This document shows, piece after piece, positions 11,086 to 25,260 of a stretch of DNA of 64,000 bases. Source of the stretch: Setophaga petechia. Lineage: Eukaryota; Chordata; Aves; Passeriformes; Parulidae. The stretch lies in contig JANCRA010000009.1 in assembly GCA_024362935.1 (NCBI GenBank), positions 18,421,572 to 18,485,571 of the forward strand. The letters are read 5' to 3'. The notes under the pieces were generated by a model. That model worked only from the letters and a program-made list of their open reading frames with translations, did no database searches and had not been told where the DNA came from. The stretch's first letter is position 1. The number at the start of each line of letters is the position of its first letter. A program made the position numbers and the translations under genes.

Positions 11086-13337
11086 ATAATCCTCTTTGTT
11101 CTGGTTCTGACACTCATATTTATAGTGGTTGTATTTTTATTTAGCATGAAAACCAGTCCTAGAACTTCAGTCTATAAATATGTGTTCGACTCATCTGACA
11201 TAAAGTTTTCTACATTGAAGTTCAGGAACAGGGTTCCATTGCTGAAGCTGACACTCAGGACTGAGTATGTGCTCTCCTTTTGTTCTATGTGCACAGTCAT
11301 TTTTACTGTATTACATTATCTTATTTTGGGAAATTACCCATTATGCCACGTGCTTTTTATATTCACCAGTGTTTATGGAGGTGATGCGTTCAGCAAAGGC
11401 AAGTGAGCATAAAAGATGGTTGAAAAACAAAGTGTTCCACATATTTCAAATCAAGAGTCCAAAAGTGATTCATTTGTATTTTTTAAAATGAGAGAGAATA
11501 GGGGGAGTCATGACACATACTTCATGGTTCTTTGGAAATACCTATGTAGGAAAACTAGCCTAGCTTGAAACAGAAGTCTTTCAAACTGAAAGAAGAATCA
11601 GATAAAATTTAAATTATAAATAAATGTGAATATTTTATCCTTCCTTTCTTCCCTCATAAAAAGGGGAAGAAACTGTTCTTAATTCTTCTCTGCCAAAAAA
11701 AGTCCTTTCTTTTGTAACAAGTATCACTTCAAAGGCTAGTTTGTCAACAGAGTGCCTTACGGTTGCTTTTATAGCTCACAGCAAGAAATATCCTGAAAAA
11801 TATGACTGTACTAATGTTGCTGTAGTTAAAAAATAGTAGAGAGATGGTGGAACTTTTATTACAAGTGCATAGTAATTTGAGAGAATCTGGTTCAGTTTAC
11901 AGCTATAGCTCTTTCAAAGGTAAAAGAAGGTAAGGGAAAGTCTCTCTTCTTTCCAGTGGTGCTACTATGTGCAATTTAAATTGTAATGAATAACAATCGT
12001 AACAAGTGCCCCACCAGGCCAGAAAAGATGTCAAATCTGTGTGAGTTTGCTGAGAGGATGATACCCATCAGCCTGGTGTGTTACAGGAAATACTAAATAC
12101 TGAGTAAAACCTGGTTTTGCATGTGAAGTGTAATACATACATTAAATAGAATTTTTAAGTGGCATACATAGACTGGACTTTGTATTATTCTGTGGTAGTT
12201 CTTGAACAGTGACTGTCCAAAGGTGTAGAAATCTCTTGTTGGTGGTAATTTTGGAAAACTGCCACCATACCACAGTACTAAATTTTGCTCTAGTAATTTC
12301 AGTTTTTAAATAGAGAATAAAACCTGTCCTTTTTTTGTCAGGGACTTACCAGTGATGACAGAGGCAGGTTTGTTTGTTTGAAATAGTATATAGTTTATAA
12401 TAATGTATAGTCCCAGGGCCAATGTTTTCAAGCACAGGCATCTGCAGAGGAGGGGTTTGACGTCCAGTAATGTTGGGAAGGCAGAGTCTTTATCTAAGAT
12501 TTTTATTTTCAGATTTCTTCAACCTTAACAGTGAACCTTCATATAATGAACACTGATTTATGTATGTCCTAATATATTTAGGCACCCACATTGGGAAATA
12601 CCCAACCTCAATTTTGTCTTGAAATGAGAGCTAGTAAATCCTGATCTGTTGTACATAAAGGAGATACAGTTTCATGTATACTTTAGACTGTATTTTTTTA
12701 TATTTACCTCAAGATCACCAATGTGCTGGTTTCGTGACAGAATTGTGCCAGGCCCGCCTTGTAGATTCATAATTTTAAAAACCCTATAATCAAAGCTTGT
12801 CTGATGGAATGTTAGATTCAAACATCCATGCTGGGAAGCATACACCCAACATTTATTACATTACAAAGTAAATTATTTAGTTAGGGAGGAGAGCTGACAG
12901 TGAAAACACACATCACCTGTTGGAGCACGTCTGAGAAGCTTGCAAAGAAGCTATAATAAGGAAAAGAAGCATTATATAAACCTATGATATTATCAGCTCC
13001 TTTAGCACTGTAGTTTTGCAAAAATTTTTTCTGTAAGGGTGGTGATGAAGTGCAAGAATTTGTATTAATATTGTTTAAGTTCACAGGATTTAACAGTGAG
13101 AATCTTCTTGTCTGTGAGAAGTTTTATAGGACTTTAATGAGCTATGTGAGTACTAATGCTTGAGTTTTGAGTACAATGCTTCTGTTTGAGTTGTTAATAG
13201 GAAAATCTATACTGCAGACAGTTATGGCGCTAATTTTGGGTTTTGCTGTGAGAATAAGGATGATTTGCATGTTTGTTTGAAGTAGTTTTAAACATCTGTA
13301 GCACATCCCTTGAGTCCCATCATGTGAGCAGTGATAA

Positions 13338-13590
13338 GCAGGAGGTGTACTAGCAGGAGTGTGGCCAGCAGGTCAAGGCAGGTGTGCTTGGCAGTTGTGA
13401 GGCTGCAGCTGCAGTCCTGTATTCAGTTTTGGACTCCCCAGTACAAGAAATACATTGACACCCAGCATGGACCACCAGGGTGATAAAGGCAGTGGGGCAC
13501 ATGGGTATGAGGGTGAGCTGAGTGAGCAGGGTTAGGTCAGCCTTAGAGAGAGAAAACTTCTCAGAGGGACACAGCAGAAATCCTAACAAC
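13338..13590 (+). mobile_element. Diverged CR1 LINE fragment
   Basis: The order ctgcagtcctgtattcagttttggactccc, agtacaagaaatacattgac, then ctgagtgagcagggttaggt follows the sense CR1 3' untranslated/ORF2-end consensus (cagttttgggcccctcactacaaga and onward), with many changes. It is old and truncated at both ends. Confidence 0.75.
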
Positions 13591-14036
13591 AGACACTAGC
13601 TGCATCATGGGAAATTCCAGTTAGATAAGGGAAAAAGAATCCTAAACTGCTATCCCCAAGGAGATGAAGCTTGGTCTGTGTGACCTCCAGATGTTCATTA
13701 TTCTATGAGCTGCTTCTCAGTCACACAAGCAGCATTTATCTAATCACATAGCAGGAGGATTAACCCAGCTCTCGAGAGTCTCCAAGAGGTGATGTAGCTT
13801 TTCTGTGCTGACACTTTTGACACTATTTGTGGTTATGTCTCCCTTGCTAATACAAAGTTTTGCACATATTTTTGTGTTGGTTTGTGAGGCTATGAAGTTA
13901 TATATTAATTATACTTTTATAATATTAATATGTATAATATAATTTACCTTACTAATATACATTATCACAATATATCCTAGTCATGCAGTACACAGAAGAT
14001 TTGACAGAAGTGAGATACATTGATTTGGTATTACAG

Positions 14037-14090
14037 GCCTGGACTGAAAGTGCAAGACCTCTTTCAACAAGCTGCATATATGCTTTACAG
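14037..14090 (+). other. Possible small exon, unknown gene
   Basis: A 54-nt segment is bounded by tattacag and TTTACAG|gtatga. Two frames are open. One gives PGLKVQDLFQQAAYMLYR with split codons at both ends. The upstream pyrimidine tract is weak and no gene is recognised, so this may be chance. Confidence 0.2.
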
Positions 14091-15973
14091 GTATGAGACA
14101 ATTGTAAAATATTGTGAATACAGTTATGAACAATCAAAGTAATTTATTTTAAGCAGCCAATGAGAATATTAATGTATTTTTAAGCTATACTTATGTTTAA
14201 ATGCCAGCATACTCTGTAGGCCACTGGTGAATGAGCATGACATATTCCCCTCTCAACTCCCAACACTAAAAAAGCAGTCAGGATCCATCTGTACCCCGGG
14301 TTTGCAATATAGTGTGGAGAGACTCAAGCCAGCTCAGCAGAATGCCAGAAGGGCCTACCCATTCAGGACAGGTGAGACATGATAACCTGCCTGCTGAAAA
14401 CCCACAAAATATGTTATCCTGGATGGAGCCTGTGTGAAAGAAGATCAATTCAAGTTGTACTTGTCAGACTCAGCTTCCCCTGTAGCTTATGTGACTCAAA
14501 GAGGTCTTTTACCATTAGCAGATGATTTTGCCTATCTTTAGGTCAACAGTAGCCACACTTTCAGTTATTCTTTGTCTCCCAAAATGCCCAGACAAGCATT
14601 TTCATCACTCCAGCTGCAGAGATCTGCCATCTCATGGCTGATACCCACGATAAACTAAAATGGTTGCTACCACATTAATATCCTGCGCGTCCAACACCTG
14701 ATTTCATCTTGCGTGTTACTCTCACCAAATTTTTCACTGTTGCAATAGAAACGTATTTGAGTATCTTAATAATTTTTACATGGAAATCTGCTCTCAGTGT
14801 GAAAAAAGGTTAGAATGAAAACTGGGTTTTCTTCCAAATAATGATTTTTTTTTTGCTCAGGACCATCAGCTTTTACCTCAGGAAGAAGGTAGTTTTGTCA
14901 GCACAGTTCATTTCATTTGATGAATGAAAAAAAGAAACATTATTATCCCAAACCAAACAAAAATCACTCTGCAGGTAAAAGTTGTTACTCTTTTTAAAAA
15001 ATATGCCTGTTACAGATACATTGGTATGTTCTTTGTAGTGAAGGCAAAGCACTTTATAAGCAAAATTAATTTGAAGGCATATTTCAGGAACAAACTATTC
15101 TATGTTACTGTACACTGATAGTGATAGCCAAGATTAGATAATTCAAAACAGTGAAATTTAGAGCCTGGATTATATAAGATTTTATTTGCTAAAACATAAG
15201 AAACAGAAGAATTAAGAAGACATACCTCTGACATAAGCACTCAAGCAAAATCCTGTAGTGAAGAGATTCAGCTCACTCTGCCAAATGTCCTGAAGTTTAT
15301 TTAGGCTTTTTGGTGAGGTGGGTTATTTAGAAAATGTCAGGAATGTGTGTTACTGATAGAAGCTGCATCTCTGCCAATAAATTCTGCTTTCTTCTGCCTT
15401 AGGAACAAAGGGACTTTATATGTTGACTAACCCTCACTGACAAACTCCAGCATGCCTTTTCACACTACTGCCGTTCCATATTATTTAGACCTTGGTATTT
15501 CCTCTATTCCCTGAAAGATTTATTTGTGTCTGTAAGGTAACTAACAGTCAGACTGATCCCAAACTTCCTGTAACTGAAGCTGAAATGTAGGTGTGAATTT
15601 TAAATACCTAATTGGTACTAAATTAACTTTTGACTCTTTAAAAACACCAAGCATTTAAAGATCACTTAGATTATGACTGTCTGGTAGAGATCACTCAGAT
15701 TATAACTTTCTAACAATTGTAAATATTTGGCAATACTTAAATACAGGTAGTATGTAGATAAGATGCAGAATGATTCTCGGTATTTCTTGTGAAATAGTTT
15801 CCAAATTCTGATTACCTGTGGGATGGCAAGTTTCCCTGTGATAAAATGTTGTCTCAAATCAAAATATTCCCAAAGATCCAGAAAAACTGTGACTTTTTCC
15901 TGAACATTAATAATACTATTTGTATAGTGAATTGTTGAATTGTTCACTGGAACTGTTAATAGCAAGGTATATG

Positions 15974-15977
<4 letters not shown>

Positions 15978-16009
<32 letters not shown>

Positions 16010-16032
16010 ATATATATATATATATGTATATG
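15978..16032. repeat. (TA)n microsatellite
   Basis: TA repeated with a few TG interruptions over about 55 nt in the intergenic region. Short ORFs rich in Ile and Tyr that cross it are artefacts of the repeat. Confidence 0.95.
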
Positions 16033-19000
16033 TAAAATATATATTTCTTTCATTGCAGTTCCATTCCAGTCACAGAAGCACACACTATCAATCGGATCTT
16101 TTATTTTAAAATTGAGAGAGACGTGGGAAAATTGGCTTTTCCCTGTTAAACTTGAATGGATCAACTCAGACCAGGCAGTATGTTCATTTAAGATGCCAAT
16201 TACAGTTTGAATGAGATCTCCTCTAGGTCTCCTCTACCATCATGTGCCTATCCTAATAATCTAATGAAATAAAATCTTCAGGAAGTCCTTCATGAGCACA
16301 GAGCTCTGAGTACCATCCACAAACTCAAGCCTTTACTTGAATCTGGTAATGGCTGAACTACCCTCATATGCAGTAGGTGTTTTCTCCATTTCAGTCCCAA
16401 GTCAGTATTACCCCAAAGCCAAACAATTCTGCTCAGAAGTCACCACCTTCAACCTTCTCAAGCAGCTGTGGTCCACTGTCAAATGTGTTTGCTACATTTA
16501 ATAAATATTCAAGTTACACCCTGCCGTGATGACATGCAGTAATGTGTAATTGTTGTCAGACTGGATCTGTTAAGTAGGTTACTGGGTGCAGTTGTCACCA
16601 GTTCCTTGATGGATTATCTTGTTAAGGAGGCCATTAAAAAAATCACTTTTGATGGGGAATACAAATTATGTTGCCATAGAAATGCCAGGCTCTGGTCCCA
16701 TTAGAGTAAACAGCACTGGGTTTTTGCTGAGTGCATTCAGATTTGTAACAATAGATAAGGTCTTGAAGGTTACCTGAACCAATGGAAAATTAAGGAAAAA
16801 GCACCTACTGTTTGTAGGCAAATGAAAAATTAACTTGCTTATTTTTAGGGTTAAGACACAGGACATCTAAACCCAGCTTAGAAGTTTCCTGTTTCTAAGA
16901 ACTTGATAACAATTTGTCCCCTCAATCAATTCCCTTGAACCACTCCATCATTAGTCAAGAGCAGCTAAAACCCTAAAGCAAATAAGAAATTATATGTGTA
17001 ACTGGCAAAGCTATGGAGATGAAATTTGGTTCCTTGTCAGTTAGATTTATTTCTCATGGTTACACCATCAAGTAAAATTTTAACAACCTCTGCTCAGATA
17101 TGAAGAGCCCAATGAATGTGGATGATGAGCTGTCATTTTCAGGGCAACGGAGGCAACATCAACACCCACTGAACTCAAATTGGCCCTTGAAAATTGCATC
17201 CTATCAGATTGTAGTCTCCTACTTGTTTCTGAGAACAAAATGGTCTGTTCCTGAAAAATTCTTAACTCTATAGAAAAAGAGAAAATATGTTATGATACTG
17301 GTCACTTAAGTAACCCAATTTAATAAGAAAAAATTCAGACTTTTTGGGGGCTTCTCACTTAAAATGGTCTGGCTTTTACTGCAAAACTGTATTAATTAAC
17401 CGTATTAATAATTCTAGACTTCTTGAAGTGGATCACTCTACTACATTATCCCAAGTTAATAAATGGTTAAAATTTTCCATACTCACTATTGCGCGGGAAA
17501 GAAGCATTTTCTGATTAAATGCACATATTCTGATAGTGTTCAAAGACTTAAAAGAGGTTGCCTGAAAAGAAGACAGAATGAAACTAAGCTAAGGCTCCCT
17601 TTCACACAAAATATTGTATATTGAGTTGAATCTGAACCTATAAAGTTTCTCCTCTTCCCCTTCTTGAAAAAAAATCATCAATTCATGAATGATCAGTAGT
17701 TCACTAATTGCTGAGACAGATTTTCCTTTGGGAAAGAAAGCAAGCAAAGCAAACAAATCACGAGTTACAAAACTAGTGTTTCCCTTCACTTGTTACCATC
17801 ATGGAGCCAGCAGCTATTCCCTTGGCTGATATATTAAGGTCTGAGAGCTGTGACAGCTTTCCTGGCACTTGCCCAAGATCAAGCATTCACTCACAGCAGG
17901 GAAATCAGCCCTTGTATTTTCAGTTAAACCAATGCTTATTACAGGGTCCTCTCTATTTTTCTATGGAACAATGCCATATATTTATAGTTACAGCTGCCTT
18001 ATTTGTATAATATTGCACCTACATTTGTGTTTTCCCTATATTGTCAGACTAATACTTGTCTGGATTTAGCTTTGCATTTTAATTTAATGTTAAATTACAT
18101 GTAATTGCTTTCTGTAATAAATTTTAATTTGGAGTACTGATGGGGATGAGGGCCTCTGGCAAGAATTGTCTCTTACAACTGGCCTGAGTAGTTTCAAAAG
18201 CTATCTTGTGAGTGTAGTTGGGCCTGCTTTCAAACAGACTTTCTATTACTTTCACAGCTTTTTGATCGCTGTTTCAAAGTCTTTGTCTTTGAAAAGAAGT
18301 TGCAATATCATCAGCAAATCTAGGGTGTGTTTTCTGCTGTGCTTTATGTCCTCTTCTTCAATCAAGGATTTTGAAACTCTTTGTTATATAAAAGGCAACA
18401 GGTTTTGTGGAACATTATCTCCTCGCTTAATCAGTACAGGCATTCTCCTCTTTTATTTACCTGGTTTTATCCATCTAGCTGATCTAACAGCACTAACCAT
18501 ATATAACTTTTTTTATTTTAAAATAAAAAAAACTTTAGGGTCTTGTTTGTTTGAGGTTTTTTGCCTGTGATAAATTAAACAATACAGGATAATATGCTAC
18601 ATGATAAGAAGGATTAATAAATTAAAATGAAATAAAGTTTCTTCTTTCTCTGATACATTTAAAATTTCCCATTACCTGAGGTTGGATCAGCAGTGTGAAT
18701 ATGATGGTTATCTCTCAGGTCTTCACATTACTGACAAAGGAATTCAAAGTAGTACACATGCTGCTACCATATCTAACTGGTCACAGGCTATCCAGAAATC
18801 AATGTACTTATTTGCTTATCTGGTAATCTCTGATTTCAGAAACAGAGATTCTGCTTACTTACCAAACTGATGGACATTACATAAAAATACAAATGGATAT
18901 ACACATCCATTTAAAAATGGATCTATTGGGAGATTCAATTGCATGCCTACAACTGTCATTGAACTCAGTAACAAAATCTACTTTGTTGGCAGTAGGTATT

Positions 19001-19483
19001 GTTTTCTTCTATTATTCTTTAAGTAATTTGATATTCTGACAGGGAACATACCAATGCTCTCCTTCCTGAATGTTCTTGATGCAACTTTAAATTAAAATCT
19101 AGAACTATTCAGTATGAGAAGTATCATAGTAAACAAATATAAAATTTTTGAAAAAATGACCGAGAGTCACTCCCTGGCAGCCACCAGACACCCTGGGCCT
19201 GGAGCAGACAGGGCTGGCTGTGGGAGTGCCAGCTCCCTGTGAGTCACCCCCTCCTCCTGGCCTGATCCTCAAAGAAAAAGGTGTATTCCTCTGCTCATTC
19301 CCAGCTGGTGGGAAGCACATTTGTCAAGCCATGGCATGAGTTTCAGCTTATGTTGCAGCTTACACTTGAGTGTCAGGCTGAGGGGAAAACAAGCCCTGTG
19401 GAAAGATACCCGGACTCAGAAATCTAAAATGGGGGTAGTTCCATTGTTCAGGGATGGCTTTCTGTGATCTGCTTGGAAGTTGC

Positions 19484-19580
19484 CAGTTGGAAGACACCCA
19501 CAAGGATCACCGAGTCCAGCTCCTGGCCCTGCACAGGACACCCTATGAGTCACAACATGTGCCTGAGAGCCCGAAATCCT
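19484..19580 (-). mobile_element. CR1 LINE fragment
   Basis: The + strand reads caaggatcaccgagtccagc then tcctggccctgcacaggaca and catgtgcctgagagc. This is the reverse complement of a common bird CR1 3' end. A pyrimidine-rich tract (about 19705-19800) follows and is probably unrelated. Confidence 0.7.
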
Positions 19581-22500
19581 GTGTATCCCAACCTCAACGA
19601 TGGTCACAGAGCTGTTACAAACTTTCACTGGAATCCTGTTCACCTTTCATCTCCTTTCTGCTCTCTCATGGTACCCAAGTCTATTTTCTGGACCAACTCT
19701 TGTGAAAGGCCATTCCAAACCTGCTCTTGCCTGCTTTGCCTTTCATTATTCCTGGTTTGCCTTTTGTTATTCCTGCTTTTTTCCTTCTGTGCATGTCTTC
19801 TGTTTTTAATTCAGAGTGACTTACAGATGTCACTCTTCCAGAAGTGAGGACCTGTCCTACATGCTTGCTTGTCCATCAGATGACTCTAATTCATCAATCA
19901 TACACATATCCTCTCTTATTACTTAAAAAAGAGGAGGAAAATAATTCTTCAGGGGTCACAAGTAGTTACTTACAGCTAGAAAATAATTAGCTTAGAAAAG
20001 GATGTGGATATGATGAGCTAATTTTAAGTTGTGTAGGACTAAAACATTATTTTTCAGAGTATCTCTGTAAATTCTAAGCTGGAGAAAAAGAGCTGAGTTT
20101 CACCCAGTGGTTATTTTCAGGAAAAACAAATTCAGGAATCTAGATGCTCTATTTCAACCTATTTTCTATGTAGTGAATGTGGGACTGTACTTTATACCAA
20201 TACATACTTCTCTGTAAAAGCTTGTTCATTATTAGCTTATTCTAATCTAAAAATTAAATATTTGTTCTAAAAATGTGTTCAGTTTCTCTTACATTAATAT
20301 GATTTATTAGACCATTTCAAGTTCTAAAATTATCTAAGGTTGGAGCAGGAAAATCTCTTCACAGCTTTTTTCCACAACAGTAAGTTAGAAAGACCTTTTT
20401 TTTGTATATTTGCACTTCTCTGCAGGGTGCCCATATATTCCTTTACAGCAAAGAACCTGCAGGTGTTAGAGGAACAGATCTTCCTTTTCTGTTGAGGAGC
20501 ACTCACCCTCAGGAGATGAGGGCTGTACAAGTTAGGAAATGCAATGCAAAGTAAGGTACATTCTACTAGTGGCCTGTTGGGTTCCACTACTGGCTGTCCC
20601 ACTGCTTTGTAGTTGTGGCATAGGGTTGTAAAATCAGGCTCATTACAGTAATTGAAACCAGACAGTTATTTTTGATTGCCCCCAGTCTTTTCTGGGTCCC
20701 ACAGTTACAGATGCACTGTGAGATTGAAAACTGAAACTGTGATCCAAGGGAAAACAAAGCTGAACATCAAAGTAAAGACAAAACTAAAGGGAAGGAAGAA
20801 CAGAAGAAACTGAGCACACAGAAGGCAGCTGACTTTTAGAGTTAATTATGATGGACTGGAATTCATCTCTTACAAGCCACTTGAAAGCTGCTTGATAATT
20901 ATGAAAATATTTATAGGCCAAGTTGACTTCCTTTGCTTATTCTTGGGAGACTGAAGATGCTGTATTCTTTAGGCAGCTTTGTCTGCCTGATAGAAACCTC
21001 ACTATGCTTTGCAAGTTTTCTAGTTTCTCTAGTAAAGGGCCTAAACCTGATTGAGAGCTTGTTTCTGCAAGTACTGCCAGGTAATTGGAGCAGAATATTC
21101 ACAGTAAAATACTTTCTGACCTAATTTCTCTGTAGGATGCAAGCATTACAGATCATTATCTTTCCTTGCAGACAGAGTTGCTAGGTGTTGCATCAGACAC
21201 TGTCATCAAAATCAGGCTGGGTACTGAGGTACTGTGAGCATCACTTTGCCATATGGGGAATTCTCTGTGGTATTCATTCTGGATGCACAAAATTGCCACT
21301 GCATGAAGGCACTAAGAACATTTGCATTCACTAAATGTGTTCAGCAAAGCAAGTCAAAGTGGATAAAACTAGATTCCTAAATCCTCAATCTCTGCAGTGC
21401 TAACCACTCTAAATCAATGTTATTGGCTTAGAGATCTGTGGGGGTTCTGCTTTTACTAAACCACAGCTTTTTTTTTTTTTTTCCCCATCTCAATCTTAGT
21501 TTCTCTGTTGATTTCAGCCACACCTGATTCTTATGGCAGACTCTTGATGGCCAGATTTATTCCACCTGTCTTTGGTCCCTTGGCAGAGATATATCAGGAA
21601 GAGTTGTTGAAGGTTTTTCTGTAGTCAGCAGGAAGAAACTGGGATCTCTACAGGGCAATTAATATCTTGGCTCTTGTAAAATTGCTCTGGGGAAGAACCT
21701 TTCCAGCTCTGGCAGCCACAGAGGGAGCCTGTGGATTGTAGGCTTCTAGCATGGGTGCTACAGGGAGACTTGAAAAATGGTATGAGGTGCTTAAATGTTC
21801 TTTTGCTTGAAATATCTTACTACATGGGTCTGCTTTGATTTAGGCATAAAATGCTTGTCTCTTGATTTTTGGTGTTTAAATAACATGAAAAATCATAGTC
21901 CTATGTAAATATCTAATGCTTTTGGGCTATTTAACTAAGTACTATGGCTGCCTCACCTGAAATTGCTGAAAGAAACTAGGTTATTGCCCAGATGTCTGGC
22001 ATTTTTACTAAATGTCTGCTTTTCTTCTATAATTATTTGATTTCTGTCTCAAACCTCTTCCTCCTTATTTAACTTTGGGTTATGCACACAATAGAGTGAA
22101 TTAGTATACCTCAATTCAATTATACACAAGGAAAATGAAGCATTAGGCACATCTATACTTTTGAATTACTCTAAGGATCTAACTGGTTTTATTGTGTTTT
22201 ATTGCTGGCATAGGGATTTGTTAAGCAAGATTGTAACACCGCTGCCTGGGCACTTAATTATTTTAGAATAAGTTTATTTTGGTTCTGATCTTTTTGGAGA
22301 GAAGCAATTAATCAATGACTGCAAATGCAGTCCTTTGCAGCACTTTCTTTCTATTTAACACTTCCAATATTAGGAAATAATGTCTTCTTGTTAAAAACCC
22401 CCAAAAAACTGACAAAGGCCATACATCAATACATGGGAGTGGTATCATGAATCTTTAATAGAAACCAGCTGTTTTTCTTGCATCTGCAAGGATAAATCAC

Positions 22501-24130
22501 TTTCAGATCATAAAAAATTGAGCAACTCTACAACAAGGAAGCAGTTTCTAAGTGGATGAGAATGCATTTTTCAGTAAATTCTAGTTACCTCATAGAGAGA
22601 CTTGGAAGACCAATATCAAAATAATGAGTTATTCATAAATTGGATATGTTAAATGCATTGTGACAACCAGTAATAAAAGTAAATTACTTATTTTATATAG
22701 AGAATATGTTGTAACAGCCTCCTCCTCCAGTTAAGAAATGCATTTAACTTCTTGGTGTGTAGTCAATTGGATCACTCCTGTACTGAGATACTCATATTTC
22801 TAATAAAGAGTAACTGGAAAATGCAACAGAAGTGTAAAAATATTTTTAATACAGTCATATTAGTTCCTTAAAATTGTTTTGTAGAGATGCAAATTCTTAA
22901 AGCATTATTTAACTTTAAAAGCTTCAAGCATGCCTATAATTAAGAGATGAGTAGTTCTCTCATAGCAACAAGGTATAAAAAGACCCCTCGGCTACAGCTG
23001 TAATGCAGATGCTGCAATGAAACCAGAAAACAATGAGTGAAGCAGGGGAGGGACAGCCTGAGAGCCACATTCAGTAAGGGCTTTTGAAATTTTAAAAAAA
23101 AAAAAAAAAAATTGTACTTTATAGCCTTTACAACAAAGACTCAGAAAATAGTGTAGGAGTGAGAAGGAAAGTGGTTTAGAAGAACAGTGAGAAACAGGGA
23201 GCCCACAAGCTGACTTCCATGTTTTACATAAAGTAAAGCTGGTAATTTGGAGCTGAATGATGACAGGCCACTTTTGCTTGAAGTAATTGCTGCATATCCT
23301 GAGGAGGAGCAGAGGCTCAAAGGTTTGTGTTTATCTTTCTGTACATAATGTCTGCCTTAACACAACCCCTCGTGTATTGTCAGTGCTTTACGAGACCTTG
23401 TGTGTAAATGACAGAATTAAGGTGAACAGATAAGAGATAATTACAATGAGATGTGTGTCACATGGAGGTTTGAAACCACAGTGCTTTTCACAGACCTAAA
23501 TAAATTGATTTAAAACTGGTTTTAATTACACTGGTAGGGCAGCTGTGTGCTGATAGGGCATCAGTTTCTGTGTTTTGACATAGCCAAGGGGCTCTTAGTG
23601 TGTATGATCTACTTATGCATTATGCAATGCATAGGTGTGTTAACATAATAAACTGATTAAGGTAGTGAGGCAAGTCTAAAAACCAAAACAAAATCATATA
23701 AAGACCCAGATTCTCCTTTCCTTTACACTGAGGTGATTGAAATGGTTTGATGTGATTCAGGAGTCGCTGTTGTCTAGAAAAAAATCTGCCAACAAACTTA
23801 CTTTGTGAGGAATAATTTTTTTATTTTAAACTATGGAACAATATGAAGTGGAAATTATTAAGTAAAATAAAAATACTCAAACCCCCGAGCATTGATATCA
23901 GATATGTCTCATAATTACAGAAACTACATTGTTAGATGTGCCATCTTAAGGAAATTTCATTTGCTTGTATCTCCATTTCTGCAGCACAAATAGAACTGTC
24001 TCTAGCTTCGATTTTATTTGGTTGTTTTAAAGTTTTAGGTTAGTGTTATAAGGATTTGTGGCAGGTATATGTATAGAGGAATTTTAAAGATGTAAAGTAT
24101 TTATTTACTTGCATTTCCACTCTTGTTTAG

Positions 24131-24252
24131 ACTTCCAGTTTATTAGGTCACAATATGATCCATATCCACACCATAACTTCAGTGGAACAGAGGCTTTTAC
24201 TCCCTTTCAAGAAGGAGAAACAGATTTCATATCAGGACCAGATGTAACACCA
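24131..24252 (+). other. Orphan exon candidate, unknown protein
   Basis: 122 nt between a good acceptor (tccactcttgtttag) and a consensus donor (gtaagt). One frame is open throughout after two leading bases. It encodes 40 residues beginning FQFIRSQYDPYPHHNFSG and ending ETDFISGPDVTP, with a composition rich in D, P, G, F and T, unlike translated AT-rich noncoding DNA. I do not recognise the protein. Its position and strand would fit an exon of a C11orf65-like gene, but I see no similarity to human C11orf65. Confidence 0.45.
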
Positions 24253-24724
24253 GTAAGTTCACTTTTTCTCTGAGAAAGACCTTTTTCCAATGGATACAAA
24301 CACTAAATGGTAATTTTCCTGTTATTTGTCTGTATCTTCTCTACTCTGTTGTGATATGAAGTTGTAATTTTGGCAGAAAAGCTGACTAAACAAGCACTGC
24401 CTGACTGAAAAAGCAAATGTCAGCTTGTCAGGTGCTTTTATAGTGGACTCTGCTGTTTATAAATGCCAATGTCAATGTCCTGCTCAAAATGAATTTACAA
24501 TAATTTAGTTTTTCGGAATACATTACTTCAGAGTACAGCACAAGGCTTCTGCACGGTAGACTGCTGAATTAATGCTCAAACTTTATACTAAAAGCTGCAA
24601 AAGTTGTTACAAGTTGATCCTTTATTTTTAGCTTTTATTACCAGGATTTTTTAATCTTTAACCTGTTTCAGTACCATTTACTTAAATACATTTTGCCTTT
24701 GAAGTAATCCCCTCTGAACTGTGA

Positions 24725-25260
24725 TTGTTCTCTCTCCCTGTCCCAGGCTGTGTGCCTTACTTCTGGCAGTTCACAACACAGAAGCTCCTCAGGACAGGAT
24801 GTTGTGTGAGGGGCTGTTTTGTCACAGTCAGTATTGCTTTTAGGGAAGATGAAGCCAAACCACGGGGCTTGTCTGCAGCATCAGCTCTGAGCCCTAAAGA
24901 ACCATGGAGTTCACCTTGGGTTTTGCTTAACCGAAGTCTTTGCCTTAATTGCTCAATACCAAAGGGGTGAGGAAGCACAAGGGCTGTGGGTCAAGCAAGC
25001 TGGACCCCTGATGCCCCACACTGCTCAGTCATCACCCACTTTATGGGCTCAGCTTCAGGCAGCACCACTTGGCTTTTTCTCAGCTTTGGTTTGTCAGAGA
25101 GCTCGTTTCAAAAACGGTGCAAAAGGGACAGTGGACACCACTGCCTGGGGTTTGGCTCAACAGTGTTTATATACATTGGGCTGTGGGTGCAGACAGTCTG
25201 GTAGGAAAAGGAAATGCAAGACAATGGGAAGACAGGGTAAGAGATACTAAGCAAGGTTGG
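24725..25260. other. GC-richer block dense in overlapping ORFs
   Basis: Overlapping open frames occur on both strands here, in contrast to the flanks. A potential exon with acceptor ggctttttctcag (ending 25082) and donor gtaaga (25236) lies in it. No protein family or repeat family was recognised. Confidence 0.3.

Noticed and set aside
15409..15536. Possible + strand exon between ctgccttag and CTGTAAG|gtaact
   Set aside because: All three frames contain stops.
15916..16210. ORFs with Ile-Tyr repeats on both strands
   Set aside because: They are translations of the TA microsatellite.
18166..18570. 134-codon + strand ORF in the intergenic region
   Set aside because: The translation is Phe/Ser/Leu-rich with no family motif, as expected from T-rich DNA. 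No convincing acceptor lies upstream.
19464..19847. 127-codon + strand ORF
   Set aside because: It starts in an antisense CR1 fragment and runs through a pyrimidine-rich tract that gives Phe/Leu/Cys repeats.
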